A DNA stretch of 64,000 nucleotides from Aphanothece saxicola GSE-SYN-MK-01-06B (GTDB lineage Bacteria > Cyanobacteriota > Cyanobacteriia > PCC-6307 > Cyanobiaceae), in assembly GCA_019359745.1 (NCBI GenBank), contig JAHHGT010000002.1, forward strand, positions 434,001 through 498,000, read 5' to 3'. Under the pieces are notes generated by a model. It worked only from the letters and a program-made list of their open reading frames with translations. It did not search any database and was not told where the DNA came from. A program made the translations under genes and the position numbers. Shown here one piece after another: positions 26,992 through 35,432 of the stretch (its first letter is position 1; every line of letters starts with the position of its first letter).

Positions 26992-27677
26992 ATGTTCACG
27001 CTTGAAAAGGTTGTCCCTTGGGGTCGTTCATTCGAGGAATAAACTGGCATGTTCTTACTGGCCGAGGCCGATATCGCAGGCCGAATCCTTGGCTGTGGGG
27101 ATGGACCTGCAGACTTCAATGCAGAAGCAACAAGAAGAGGAGCCAAGGTTGTTTCATGCGATCCACTCTATGCGTTCAGCAATGCCGATATTGAAGCTCG
27201 TATTGCCGCTACCTATGAGCAAGTGATTGATCAGACGAGGCAAAACCAGAAGGAGTTCGTTTGGAAGCCATCACCTCGGTCGATGAGCTTGGCAAGGTGC
27301 GCATGGCCGTCATGAATGCGTTCTTGGCTGACTATCCTGCCGGCCTTATGGAGGGTAGGTACATGAATGCGGTTTTACCTTTTCTGCCCTTCCCTACCGG
27401 CGATTTCGACCTGGCCCTCTGCTCTCCTCTTCTCTTCTTTTATAGCCAACAGCTGGACGAAGAGTTTCATCATGCCTCACTGCTTGAGCTATGCCGAGTT
27501 GCCAAAGAAGTCAGGGTGTTTCCACTTCTTGCCTTGGGCGGTGCGCGTTCGCCCTATCTGGATGGGAGTGTCGAGATGCTGCGTACAGCTGCGCATAATG
27601 TATCGATTCAGCGGGTGAACTACGAGTTCCAGAGAGGCGCACGTGAAATGCTGCGGATTCAACGCGCTGATGGCTAG
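26992..27677 (+). pseudogene. Broken SAM-dependent methyltransferase-like cassette gene
   Basis: The start MFTLEKVVPWGRSFEE is cut by TAA at 27040-27042 (codon 17), where the intact family has a tyrosine. Reading goes on in the same frame with TGMFLLAEADIAGRILGCGD and shifts frame near 27260 into AITSVDELGKVRMAVMNAFL. It ends ...RVNYEFQRGAREMLRIQRADG. The GCGDGPADFNAEATRRGA segment is the SAM-binding glycine motif. The ancestor was a protein of about 228 residues often seen in environmental cassettes. An attC-like site overlaps its stop. Confidence 0.85.
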
Positions 27678-27758
27678 CATCAAGATTCAACGCAAGGTTT
27701 CAACGGTGCTTGATCCTTGGCTAAGGCCACTGTCAGCCGATCATCTTGAGCGTTAGTC
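27672..27758 (+). repeat. attC-like cassette recombination site after the methyltransferase relic
   Basis: An 87-bp imperfect palindrome. The boxes are GGCTAGC (27672-27678) and GTTAGTC (27752-27758), with paired arms ATCAAGAT and ATCTTGAG. It begins within the last codons of the methyltransferase relic, the normal place for a cassette site. The 135 bp after it up to the hydrolase gene show no gene. Confidence 0.55.
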
Positions 27759-27893
27759 GCCTTTATCTTTTCAGATCTGAGTATGTTCGGATTCAATTCA
27801 ACGCACTTTCCTTTATGCCCCTCAGTTCTCGTCATTCCGTAGGTTTCATCGCTGGCTGCTGGCTCTGCCTTGATTCCTGATGATGGAGGCTCA

Positions 27894-28850
27894 ATGACAA
27901 ACCCCTCAACGCCTGCCGGAGTTCACCTGATTACATCCACAGGCACTCTCCATGGCACACAGATCATTCCAACCTCTCATCTGCCAACACCAGTCGTACT
28001 GATCATCGCGGGTTCAGGTCCGACTGATCGCAATGGGAACGGGCCTCTAGCTGGCGAGAATAACAGCCTCAAGCAACTAGCTGAAGGATTAGCCGATCAC
28101 GGCATTGCCTCGATACGCTATGACAAGCGTGGTATTGGAGAAAGCTCATCCGCGGGGCCTGAAGAAGTTGATTTGCGTTTTGATACCTATGCTGAAGATG
28201 CAGCACTCTGGATTCAACAACTCCAGGTAGATCCTCGTTTCTCAGGCGTCACCGTAATTGGTCACAGTGAAGGCTCTCTGATTGGAATGCTGGCGACCAA
28301 CAAATCGGAAGCAGATGCGTTTGTCTCCATTGCCGGCCCCGCCCAATCGGCATCAGCAATTCTACGAAAACAACTACAATCGAGATTGCCTGAGTCATTA
28401 TGGCATCAGAGTGAGCAGATTCTTGTTTCTCTACAGCAAGGTAACCCTGTGATCTCCGCTCCACCGGAATTACACATGCTCTTCAGAGCGAGCGTCCAGC
28501 CTTATCTCATTTCTTGGTTCCGTTACACCCCTGCCCAGGAGATTATGCACCTCACGATTCCTGCTCTCATTGTTCAAGGAACCACAGATATCCAAGTGCC
28601 TGTCAGTGAGGCACAAGCCCTGAAAACGGCCAAGCCTGATGCGGAGCTTAGAATGATTGAAGGGATGAATCACGTCTTAAAGGCTGTTTCATTAGACCCT
28701 GAACAGCAAAATGCTTCCTACTCCGACTCGACGCTGCCAGTCGTGCCTGAACTCGTTGAAGGGATCAGTCAATTCATTCATGCCCGAGAGAGGCTTGGGG
28801 CGTCTCATCAGTTGCTGCACCGAAACCAGCCACATCGACTTCTTGAGTAG
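27894..28850 (+). CDS. Alpha/beta hydrolase
   Basis: A 318-residue alpha/beta hydrolase. The oxyanion segment is IIAGSGPTDRNGNGP, the nucleophile elbow is IGHSEGSLIGML (Ser in GHSEG), the acid is in the ALIVQGTTDIQVPVSEAQAL strand and the catalytic His is in EGMNHVLK. It lacks a signal peptide. Family members are carboxylesterases of unknown natural substrate. It is intact, unlike most neighbours, and lies in plus orientation inside the cassette-like region. The ATG at 27894 is preferred to the TTG at 27870. No full attC site is visible in the 56 bp after it. Confidence 0.88.
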   Translation: MTNPSTPAGVHLITSTGTLHGTQIIPTSHLPTPVVLIIAGSGPTDRNGNGPLAGENNSLKQLAEGLADHGIASIRYDKRGIGESSSAGPEEVDLRFDTYAEDAALWIQQLQVDPRFSGVTVIGHSEGSLIGMLATNKSEADAFVSIAGPAQSASAILRKQLQSRLPESLWHQSEQILVSLQQGNPVISAPPELHMLFRASVQPYLISWFRYTPAQEIMHLTIPALIVQGTTDIQVPVSEAQALKTAKPDAELRMIEGMNHVLKAVSLDPEQQNASYSDSTLPVVPELVEGISQFIHARERLGASHQLLHRNQPHRLLE

Positions 28851-28906
28851 AAAAGTCTAATTGCGTTCGGTGAGCTTGATCGTGACCCACCTGCCTTGGA
28901 TTATAC

Positions 28907-29422
28907 ATGCGAATCTCTTACGAACAAACCATTGAGAGGCTTGGCCTGCTTGCCAACCTGTGTTCATTCGACCCAATAGTGATCGGAACGCTGCCGCTTG
29001 GACTTGATGTTCCCAGCAGCGATATCGACATTGCCTGCGCTTGTGACGATCTTGACCGATTCGCAGAATTCACAACGCGTCAGTATGAATCGCAAGATTG
29101 CTTTCAAGTTCGACACGGCATCTTTCAAAAGCACGCATCCATTGTTGTTCAGTTCCAAGCACTCGGATGGGATGTTGATATCTTCTGCCAACCCATTCCG
29201 ACAGCCAAACAGTGGGGCGTACGGCATTTTCGGATTGAACAGCGGTTACTCGCTTTGTCTCCTAGCCTAAAGTCAACTGTGACGGAATTGAAACGTTCAG
29301 GCTTGAAAACCGAACCTGCGTTTGCCAAAGCTCTTGGATTATCCGGTGAGCCTTATGGGGCAATTCTAGGACTTGAACAATTCGACGACCGTGAGTTGTT
29401 GGCACTATCTGGGATTCAATAA
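28907..29422 (+). CDS. DUF4269-like nucleotidyltransferase-fold protein
   Basis: A 171-residue protein with a short helix, GTLPLGLDVPSSDIDIAC and later WDVDIFCQPIPTAKQ. The Asp pattern SDIDI is that of polymerase-beta-type nucleotidyltransferases, and the whole resembles DUF4269. The function of the family is not established. It is intact. A 94-bp palindromic site with a consensus right box follows 8 bp after its stop, making it the clearest gene cassette of the region. Confidence 0.8.
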   Translation: MRISYEQTIERLGLLANLCSFDPIVIGTLPLGLDVPSSDIDIACACDDLDRFAEFTTRQYESQDCFQVRHGIFQKHASIVVQFQALGWDVDIFCQPIPTAKQWGVRHFRIEQRLLALSPSLKSTVTELKRSGLKTEPAFAKALGLSGEPYGAILGLEQFDDRELLALSGIQ

Positions 29423-29429
29423 ATCCGAA

Positions 29430-29523
29430 GCCAAACGATGCGATGGGGATGGTGCGACGGAGTCACGTCGTTTCGACGTCTTGGAAGCCTCGAGTCGCCG
29501 CCTGCCCATCGCCAATGTTAGGC
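29430..29523 (+). repeat. attC site after the DUF4269-like gene (best example)
   Basis: A 94-bp imperfect palindrome. The left box is GCCAAAC (29430-29436) and the right box is GTTAGGC (29517-29523), which is a perfect GTTRRRY. Long inner arms GATG-CGATGGGGATGGTGCGAC and the complementary GTCGCCGCCTGCCCATCGCC pair with an extrahelical base, and the middle holds a small hairpin, ACGTCGTTTCGACGT. Length, boxes, bulge and position between a stop and the next start all fit an integron cassette site. Confidence 0.75.
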
Positions 29524-29542
29524 GCATGCAGCAGGAGCCACC

Positions 29543-30142
29543 ATGAGCTCAGATAAACTTGAATGGGGCAAGGACTTCGCCCAAGCCGGAAGTGATATTG
29601 CCGAGCTAACCAAAGAGGCTGGCCTTCCTGGGGTCGGGTTAATTGCTAGATTCGCTCAGCTTTTTTATCACAAGCACCTCCAGCGTCGCTTCGAAAGGTT
29701 TGTGTCCGAGGCAGAAATAGATCAGGAACTGACCGACAAGATCATAAGCGATGAGACTTACTCAAACTGCCTTTATGCTGTACTTGAGACGGTGCGCCAG
29801 ACCCACTCGAGAATCGGATGAGGCGCGCTCGCACTGATCTAGCGTGACCGCTGGGATGACGAGAGCTATCTAACTGGTGCCGTGTACTCCTTTTCTCAAA
29901 TTAGCGACAAGACCATTGAGGCATTTCTTGTGCTGTACGAGAGTATTACCGAAGGGCAGGACTATTTAAATCCTGAAGTACATAACAACAGAGACTGCCA
30001 CTCTCACGATCTCTGCAATATGGCTGTCGAGCTAATGCGACGTAACTTCTTTGTCATGACATCTGGAATCAAGGCCTACGCTAACTATCCTGTTCAAGGC
30101 ATGAAGTGGGACCACTCGGAGTCCTACTATCCGTACTGTTAA
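29543..30142 (+). pseudogene. Broken hypothetical cassette gene (one protein in two pieces)
   Basis: The first part (29543-29821, 92 codons from MSSDKLEWGKDFAQAG to ETVRQTHSRIG) stops at TGA. After a frameshift at about 29820 the same protein continues in another frame as ALALI, a TAG at 29840-29842, RDRWDDESYLTGAVYSFSQI and on to KWDHSESYYPYC. Joined, they make a soluble protein of about 198 residues with no recognised domain. The TAG again replaces what was probably a tyrosine codon. The two separate short frames should not be annotated as two genes. Confidence 0.65.
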
Positions 30143-30203
30143 AGGGCGAAGGCTCGTGTCTACCATCAAGATACAGATGACGGGAGCGGAGGCTACCGCT
30201 AGT

Positions 30204-30241
30204 GCTAACGCCTCTGCCTGCTTCTGATCTGGAGTGTTAGC
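30204..30241 (+). repeat. Short attC-like palindrome at the end of the cassette region
   Basis: GCTAAC (30204-30209) and GTTAGC (30236-30241) bound a 38-bp unit whose right box overlaps the stop codon of the HNH gene on the other strand. It is shorter than usual for attC, so it may be a remnant or the junction where the array meets the host locus. Confidence 0.35.
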
Positions 30242-31280
30242 TCCGGTGATACCTCACCTTCTGCCCCTCCCGCTCACTCTGGAACCGCTGCAGCCGGTGC
30301 GTCAGCGCCCGTAGCCGCTTCATGTCGCGCGAGTTCACCGGATCGAACAGATCCCCCCGCGCCGTTTCGATGAACACCAGCACGTCCTTGGGGGTGCAGG
30401 AACCGCTTTTCCAGCCATGAAACTCCCGATGCAGGTCGGGCACCAGCACCAGGATGTTCTCCGGCAGGTCGGCCAGATCTGGGCGGCTGCGGCGGTCGAA
30501 CAGATGGTGGCCGTCGAGGTCGATCTTCTTGTGCACCGCTGCTTGCTTGCCGGTGATTTCGCAGCGATGGCCGGCCGCCGCCTTGGCGCGTTTCATGGCC
30601 CGGTCCACGCCTTCGGTGAGGTAGCGGATCTCGGAGTTGAAGCAAGCTTCCACCACATCGCCCACGGCCTCGATCCAGGCCTGGCGCGTTTTGGTGATGC
30701 GGCTGTTGACCCGCATGTCGCGGGCCACGCGGGCGATGCCCCGCTGGCTGATCAGCACCTGCCGGTCATCACTCTGTAGGAAGTCTTTCTCGATCACCAG
30801 GGCTTCTTCCCCTTCTTCGGTGCCAGCGATGCGCAGCCGGTTCCAGGAGTTGTTCAGACCCTGGTAGTTGGTCTGCAGGATGCCAACCGTGGTTTTGCGG
30901 CTCACGAAGGCCAGATCACCCCGGATCTCCAGCGTGCCGCCGGCCTCAATGAACTCCTGGGTGATCCGGCGTGACACCAGCAGCTGCTTGCGCTTCTGCT
31001 TCACGTTGAACAGCCGCTCGCGGAACCAACCCAGCACACCCGTTTTCTCGGTGGCTTCGATGTAGCGGGCCAAGGCCTCCACGCCCTCCTCGCTGAAGCG
31101 CCGGGGTCGCTTGCCGTTGGCTCCGGCCACGGGTGGGCCGCTGTACTCGAAATGGTCGCCCTCCACCAGCTCCCATTCGTCGTCGATGTTGGCATCGAAC
31201 GTCTCCACGATCTTGTAGAGACTGTCGATGCGTTTGCCGAGAATCTTCGCCGTTTCTCGATCGGTCAGCAGGTCGCGCAT
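30237..31280 (-). CDS. HNH-type endonuclease domain protein
   Basis: A 347-residue protein. The C-terminal part has an HNH (beta-beta-alpha metal) motif: CEITGKQ at about 240, DLDGHHLFDRRSRPDL with His258/His259, PENILVLVPDLHREFHGW with Asn about 275 and His about 284. The N-terminal and middle regions (RETAKILGKRIDSLYKIVE; SRRITQEFIEAGGTLEIRGD) are unrecognised and may bind DNA or a partner. It starts 4 bp after the J-domain gene, so the two form an operon. The composition is host-like. Phage defence or DNA processing is possible but unproven. Confidence 0.75.
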   Translation of the reverse strand: MRDLLTDRETAKILGKRIDSLYKIVETFDANIDDEWELVEGDHFEYSGPPVAGANGKRPRRFSEEGVEALARYIEATEKTGVLGWFRERLFNVKQKRKQLLVSRRITQEFIEAGGTLEIRGDLAFVSRKTTVGILQTNYQGLNNSWNRLRIAGTEEGEEALVIEKDFLQSDDRQVLISQRGIARVARDMRVNSRITKTRQAWIEAVGDVVEACFNSEIRYLTEGVDRAMKRAKAAAGHRCEITGKQAAVHKKIDLDGHHLFDRRSRPDLADLPENILVLVPDLHREFHGWKSGSCTPKDVLVFIETARGDLFDPVNSRDMKRLRALTHRLQRFQSEREGQKVRYHRS

Positions 31281-31284
31281 CGTT

Positions 31285-31845
31285 TCAGGGCATCAGGGCA
31301 AGGATCGAGTCCTTCATCGTCTGCAGGCGTTCCGCCACGCGGGGATCGCCGCCGTGGTCGGGGTGGTGCACCTGGATCAGCCTTCGGAACGACTCGCGCA
31401 CCTCATCGGCCGTGGCGGTCTTCGGGTCGAGGCCGAACACCACCCAGGGCCGGAAGTGCTGCAGCACGTCGATGCCGTTGATCACGGTGGACCCGTCCTC
31501 CAGGTTGCGCTCGTTGGCCGGGATGCCGATGAAGCGCCGGTAGAGCACCAGCCAGTCGTCCTTGGTCTTCAGCGCCACCTCTTCGCCCGTCATCGAGAGC
31601 TGGAAGTTCTTGTCCTTCCGCAGCTGGGTGACGGTCTTGCACCTGAAGTGGGCCAGCACCTTGCTCTTGAGCTCGGTGGCGGTGGGGGCCTTGGGCTTCG
31701 GCGGCGGCGGAGCCTTGAACGCTGCCCCGTTGATCGTCTGTGCGAAGGCCAGCAGATCGGCCTCGCTTAGTTCCGGCTGGGCCAGGAGCACCTGGATCAG
31801 CCCCCTGACCTCCGTCAGCGTCAGCTTCTTGCTTCGGGCGGCCAC
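31285..31845 (-). CDS. J-domain (DnaJ-like) protein with C-terminal HPD motif
   Basis: A 186-residue protein. Its C-terminal third is a J-domain fragment (about 128-183): FGLDPKTATADEVRESFRRL followed by HHPDHGGDPRVAERLQTM, with the HPD tripeptide at about 161-163 that stimulates Hsp70 ATPase. The N-terminal region has a proline/lysine-rich linker (FKAPPPPKPKAPTA) and no known domain. The J-domain at the C-terminus is unlike DnaJ, where it is N-terminal. The start is GTG. It is the first gene of a two-gene operon with the HNH gene and is divergent from rfbF. Confidence 0.8.
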   Translation of the reverse strand: MAARSKKLTLTEVRGLIQVLLAQPELSEADLLAFAQTINGAAFKAPPPPKPKAPTATELKSKVLAHFRCKTVTQLRKDKNFQLSMTGEEVALKTKDDWLVLYRRFIGIPANERNLEDGSTVINGIDVLQHFRPWVVFGLDPKTATADEVRESFRRLIQVHHPDHGGDPRVAERLQTMKDSILALMP

Positions 31846-32035
31846 AGGCCAGTGGTGGAAAGGGGCTTCATGCTGCCCAGTGGCCTGTGGCGTTGCCTGG
31901 GGACTTAGGAAACTGTCGTGTTTCGCCTATCTGCCTGACCCTGCGGCAGCCACCAGAACGCCCGGCCTGTCTGGGTTCGGTGGCATGGAGTGCCTTTGCT
32001 AGGTTGCCGCCGCCTGTCTGGCCCGTTGCTGCCTG

Positions 32036-32809
32036 ATGAAAGCCGTCATCCTGGCCGGTGGACTGGGCACACGATTGGCGGAGGAGACCCACCTGCGGCC
32101 CAAGCCGATGGTGGAGATCGGCGGCAAGCCGATCCTGTGGCACATCCTCAAGATCTACAGCCACCACGGCATCAACGACTTCATCATCTGTTGTGGCTAC
32201 AAGGGTTATGTGATCAAGGAATACTTCGCTAACTATTTCCTGCACACCAGTGATGTCACCTTCCATATGGATCTCAACCATATGGAAGTGCACCGCCAGA
32301 AGGCCGAGCCCTGGAAGATCACCCTGGTCGACACCGGCGATGCCACCCTCACCGGCGGCCGTCTGGCCCGGGTGCGCAGTTACCTTCCCGACGACGAGTC
32401 CTTCTGCTTCACCTACGGCGACGGCGTCGCCGATGTGGACATCACCGCCCTGATCGCCCACCACCAGCGCCAGGGCCTGCAGGCCACCCTCACCGCCGTC
32501 CAGCCCCCCGGCCGCTACGGCGCCCTGCACCTCGACGGCGATGTCGTCACCGACTTCGAGGAAAAGCCCGACGGCGACAACGCCTGGATCAACGGCGGTT
32601 TCTTCGTGCTCGAGCCCGCCGTGATCGACCTGGTCGACGGCGACCAGTGCGTCTGGGAGCAGGCCCCCCTCAAGGCCCTCGCCACCCAGGGCCAGCTCAA
32701 CTCCTTCAAGCACCGCGGCTTCTGGCAGCCCATGGACACCCTGCGCGACCGCCAGCGGCTCGAAGACCTCTGGCAGCAGGGCCGCGCCCCTTGGAAGATC
32801 TGGAGCTGA
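32036..32809 (+). CDS. rfbF: Glucose-1-phosphate cytidylyltransferase
   Basis: Makes CDP-glucose from CTP and glucose-1-phosphate, entering the CDP-3,6-dideoxyhexose pathway. The 257-residue protein has the nucleotidyltransferase signature [20 protein letters not shown] with the second motif [17 protein letters not shown], and the Asp of [13 protein letters not shown]. The characteristic [19 protein letters not shown] segment is present. rfbG follows with 2 bp between the genes. Confidence 0.97.
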   Translation: MKAVILAGGLGTRLAEETHLRPKPMVEIGGKPILWHILKIYSHHGINDFIICCGYKGYVIKEYFANYFLHTSDVTFHMDLNHMEVHRQKAEPWKITLVDTGDATLTGGRLARVRSYLPDDESFCFTYGDGVADVDITALIAHHQRQGLQATLTAVQPPGRYGALHLDGDVVTDFEEKPDGDNAWINGGFFVLEPAVIDLVDGDQCVWEQAPLKALATQGQLNSFKHRGFWQPMDTLRDRQRLEDLWQQGRAPWKIWS

Positions 32810-32811
32810 CC

Positions 32812-33945
32812 ATGACCAGCGCCTCCCCTAAGCGGGCCTGGCAGCAGCCCGATCCCGCCTTCTGGCAGGGCAAGCGGGTGCTGCTCACCGGCCACACCGG
32901 CTTCAAGGGCAGCTGGCTGGCCCTCTGGCTCTGCGAGCTTGGGGCCCGCGTCACCGGCTTCGCCCTGGCGCCGGACACCGACCCCTCCCTGTTCGACCAG
33001 CTCGGCCTTGCATCCCGCCTCGATCACCACGTCGGTGATCTGCGCGATCCGGCCGCCCTTTCTGCGCTGGTGGCCGCCACCCAGCCCGAGGTGGTGCTGC
33101 ACCTGGCGGCCCAGCCCCTGGTGCGGCGCAGCTACGCCGAGCCGGTGCTCACCTGGGAGACCAACGTGCTGGGCACCATCCATCTCATGGAGGCCCTGCG
33201 CCCCCTGGCCCAGCCCTGCGCCGCGGTGCTGATCACCACCGACAAGGTGTACCGCAACAACGAATGGCTCTACGGCTACCGGGAGAACGACCCCCTCGGC
33301 GGCCACGACCCCTACAGCAGCAGCAAGGCCGCCGCCGAGCTGGCCATCAGCTCCTGGCGGGCCAGCTACTGCGGCAGCCTGCCCCACCAGTCGCCCCACC
33401 TGCGCCTGGCCAGCGCCCGGGCCGGCAACGTCATCGGCGGCGGCGACTGGGCCGCCGACCGCATCATTCCCGATACCGTCCGCTCCCTGCGCGCCGGCGA
33501 GCCCATCACCCTGCGCAACCCCGGCGCGACCCGCCCCTGGCAGCACGTGCTCGAACCCCTCGGCGGCTACCTGGCCCTGGCCGAGGCCCTCGCCGAGCCC
33601 TCCGATGGGCGCGCGATGGCCGAAGCCTTCAACTTCGGGCCCCAGCTGGAGGCGAACCGGCCCGTGAGGGAGCTGGTGGAGCAGGCCCTGCACCACTGGC
33701 CCGGCACCTGGATCGATGCCTCCGATCCCAGCGCCCCCCATGAGGCCGGCCTGTTGAACCTGGTGGTCGACAAGGCCCACCACCGCCTCGGCTGGTCGCC
33801 CCGCTGGGATTTCGCCACCACCACCGCTCGCACGCTTCAGTGGTATCGCCGCGTCATCGAAGCGGGCGACGACCCGCTGGCCTGCTGCCTCGACGACCTC
33901 ACCGCCTATCTCGCCTGCTGCCCGCCGGGCCGATCCACCCCATGA
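32812..33945 (+). CDS. rfbG: CDP-glucose 4,6-dehydratase
   Basis: Converts CDP-glucose to CDP-4-keto-6-deoxyglucose. It is an extended SDR of 377 residues with the Rossmann motif VLLTGHTGFKGSWLALWL, the catalytic Thr region LITTDKVYRNNEW, and DPYSSSKAAAEL (YxxxK). The ATG at 32812 directly follows rfbF, and the stop overlaps the rfbH ATG, so translation is coupled. Confidence 0.96.
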   Translation: MTSASPKRAWQQPDPAFWQGKRVLLTGHTGFKGSWLALWLCELGARVTGFALAPDTDPSLFDQLGLASRLDHHVGDLRDPAALSALVAATQPEVVLHLAAQPLVRRSYAEPVLTWETNVLGTIHLMEALRPLAQPCAAVLITTDKVYRNNEWLYGYRENDPLGGHDPYSSSKAAAELAISSWRASYCGSLPHQSPHLRLASARAGNVIGGGDWAADRIIPDTVRSLRAGEPITLRNPGATRPWQHVLEPLGGYLALAEALAEPSDGRAMAEAFNFGPQLEANRPVRELVEQALHHWPGTWIDASDPSAPHEAGLLNLVVDKAHHRLGWSPRWDFATTTARTLQWYRRVIEAGDDPLACCLDDLTAYLACCPPGRSTP

Positions 33946-35432
33946 CCGCCGACCTCGACCAGCTCAAGCAGGAAATCCTCCGGCTCACCCGTGACTACGC
34001 CCGCCGGGCCCACGCCGCCTACCGCCCCGGCGACGACCCCGACCGCACCCCCCACGCCGACGGCCAGACCATCCCCTACGCCGGCCGTGTCTTCACCGAA
34101 GACGAAGTGGAAGCGGCGGTGGGCACCACCCTCGACTTCTGGCTCACCCTCGGCACGGAGGGGGCGGCGATGGAGAGCGAGCTGGCGGCCTTCATGGGCG
34201 TCCGCCACAGCCTGTTGGTGAATTCCGGCTCCTCCGCCAACCTTGTCGCCATCTCGGCCCTCACCTCGCACCGCCTGCCCGCCGAGCGGCGTCTGCGCCC
34301 CGGCGATGAGGTGATCACCGTGGCGGCCGGCTTCCCCACCACCGTGGCGCCGATCCTCCAGGTGGGAGCGGTGCCGGTGTTCATCGACGCCGATCCGGTC
34401 ACCGGCAACGCCCGCTGCGACCAGCTCGAAGCCGCTTTCACCCCCGGCGTCACCAAGGCCGTGATGATGGCCCACGCCCTGGGCAACCCCTTCGATCTGG
34501 CGGCGGTGCTGCGCTTCTGCCGCGCCCACGACCTCTATCTCGTCGAAGACAACTGCGACGCCCTCGGCTGCTCCTATTCCATGCCGCGGGAGCTGGCCGA
34601 ATCCCTCGGCGTCAGCGAGAACAGCCCAGGCCTCGATGAGGGCCCCGACCGCGTCATCCGCTGGACCGGCACCTGGGGCGACATCAGCACCCAGAGCTTC
34701 TACCCGCCCCACCACCTCACCATGGGCGAGGGCGGCGCGGTCAACATCGTGTGCGACCAGAAGCTCAAGGTGGTGGCCGAGAGCTTCCGCGACTGGGGCC
34801 GCGACTGCTGGTGCCCCTCCGGCAAGGACGACACCTGCGGCAAGCGCTTCGACTGGCAGCTGGGCGAACTGCCCGCCGGCTACGACCACAAGTACATCTA
34901 CAGCCACCTCGGCTTCAACCTCAAACCGCTCGATCCCCAGGCCGCCATCGGCCGGGTGCAGTTGCGCCGCCTGCCCGAGTTCATCGAGGCCCGCAAGCGC
35001 AACTGGCAGACTCTGCGCGAAGGCCTGGTGCCCACCGAGCACGTGCTGGAGTTCTCCCTGCCCACCCACGCCACCGGCTGGGATCCGGCGGCCGGCTTCT
35101 CCTGGGACGCCAGCGGCTGCCGCACCGACTGCTCCTGGTTCGGCTTCAAGATCTCGGTGAAGCCCGACGCCCCCTTCCGCCGCACCGACCTGGCCCGGGA
35201 GCTCGATGCCCACCGCATCGGCAACCGCATGCTGTTCGGCGGCAACCTGGTGCGCCAGCCGGCCTTTGTGCAGCTGCGCGCCGATCGCCCCGATGCCCTG
35301 CGGGTGGTGGGCGACCTGGCCGGCGCCGACGCGATCATGGTCGACACCCTGTTCCTGGGCACCTACCCGGGCCTGACGGCTCCGATGCTGGCCAAGGAGA
35401 TCGCCGTGATCCGGGCCTTCTGCCAGGCCTGA
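33942..35432 (+). CDS. rfbH: CDP-4-keto-6-deoxyglucose-3-dehydrase
   Basis: The unusual PMP-dependent iron-sulfur enzyme (E1, DdhC/RfbH) that removes the C3 hydroxyl of CDP-4-keto-6-deoxyglucose. The aminotransferase fold is seen in NSGSSANLVAIS and EDNCDALGCSYS. At the place of the PLP lysine the sequence reads SFYPPHHLTMGEGGAV, with histidine instead of lysine, which is the diagnostic feature of the dehydrases. The C-terminal part has the family pattern SWFGFKISVKPDAPFRRTDL. At 496 residues it is slightly longer than enteric RfbH. Confidence 0.96.
   Translation: MTADLDQLKQEILRLTRDYARRAHAAYRPGDDPDRTPHADGQTIPYAGRVFTEDEVEAAVGTTLDFWLTLGTEGAAMESELAAFMGVRHSLLVNSGSSANLVAISALTSHRLPAERRLRPGDEVITVAAGFPTTVAPILQVGAVPVFIDADPVTGNARCDQLEAAFTPGVTKAVMMAHALGNPFDLAAVLRFCRAHDLYLVEDNCDALGCSYSMPRELAESLGVSENSPGLDEGPDRVIRWTGTWGDISTQSFYPPHHLTMGEGGAVNIVCDQKLKVVAESFRDWGRDCWCPSGKDDTCGKRFDWQLGELPAGYDHKYIYSHLGFNLKPLDPQAAIGRVQLRRLPEFIEARKRNWQTLREGLVPTEHVLEFSLPTHATGWDPAAGFSWDASGCRTDCSWFGFKISVKPDAPFRRTDLARELDAHRIGNRMLFGGNLVRQPAFVQLRADRPDALRVVGDLAGADAIMVDTLFLGTYPGLTAPMLAKEIAVIRAFCQA

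Noticed and set aside
28851-28906. Half attC site (GTCTAAT...) after the hydrolase gene
   Set aside because: Only a left-box-like sequence is seen and there is no matching right half in the 56 bp before the next gene.
22396-30241. Integron integrase or attI site
   Set aside because: No tyrosine-recombinase frame is present on either strand in this region; the array appears to lack its own integrase within the window.
30204-30241. Palindrome as a terminator for the HNH gene
   Set aside because: It overlaps the stop codon but has a long loop and no T-run in the direction of the HNH transcript; a cassette-site remnant fits better, though weakly.
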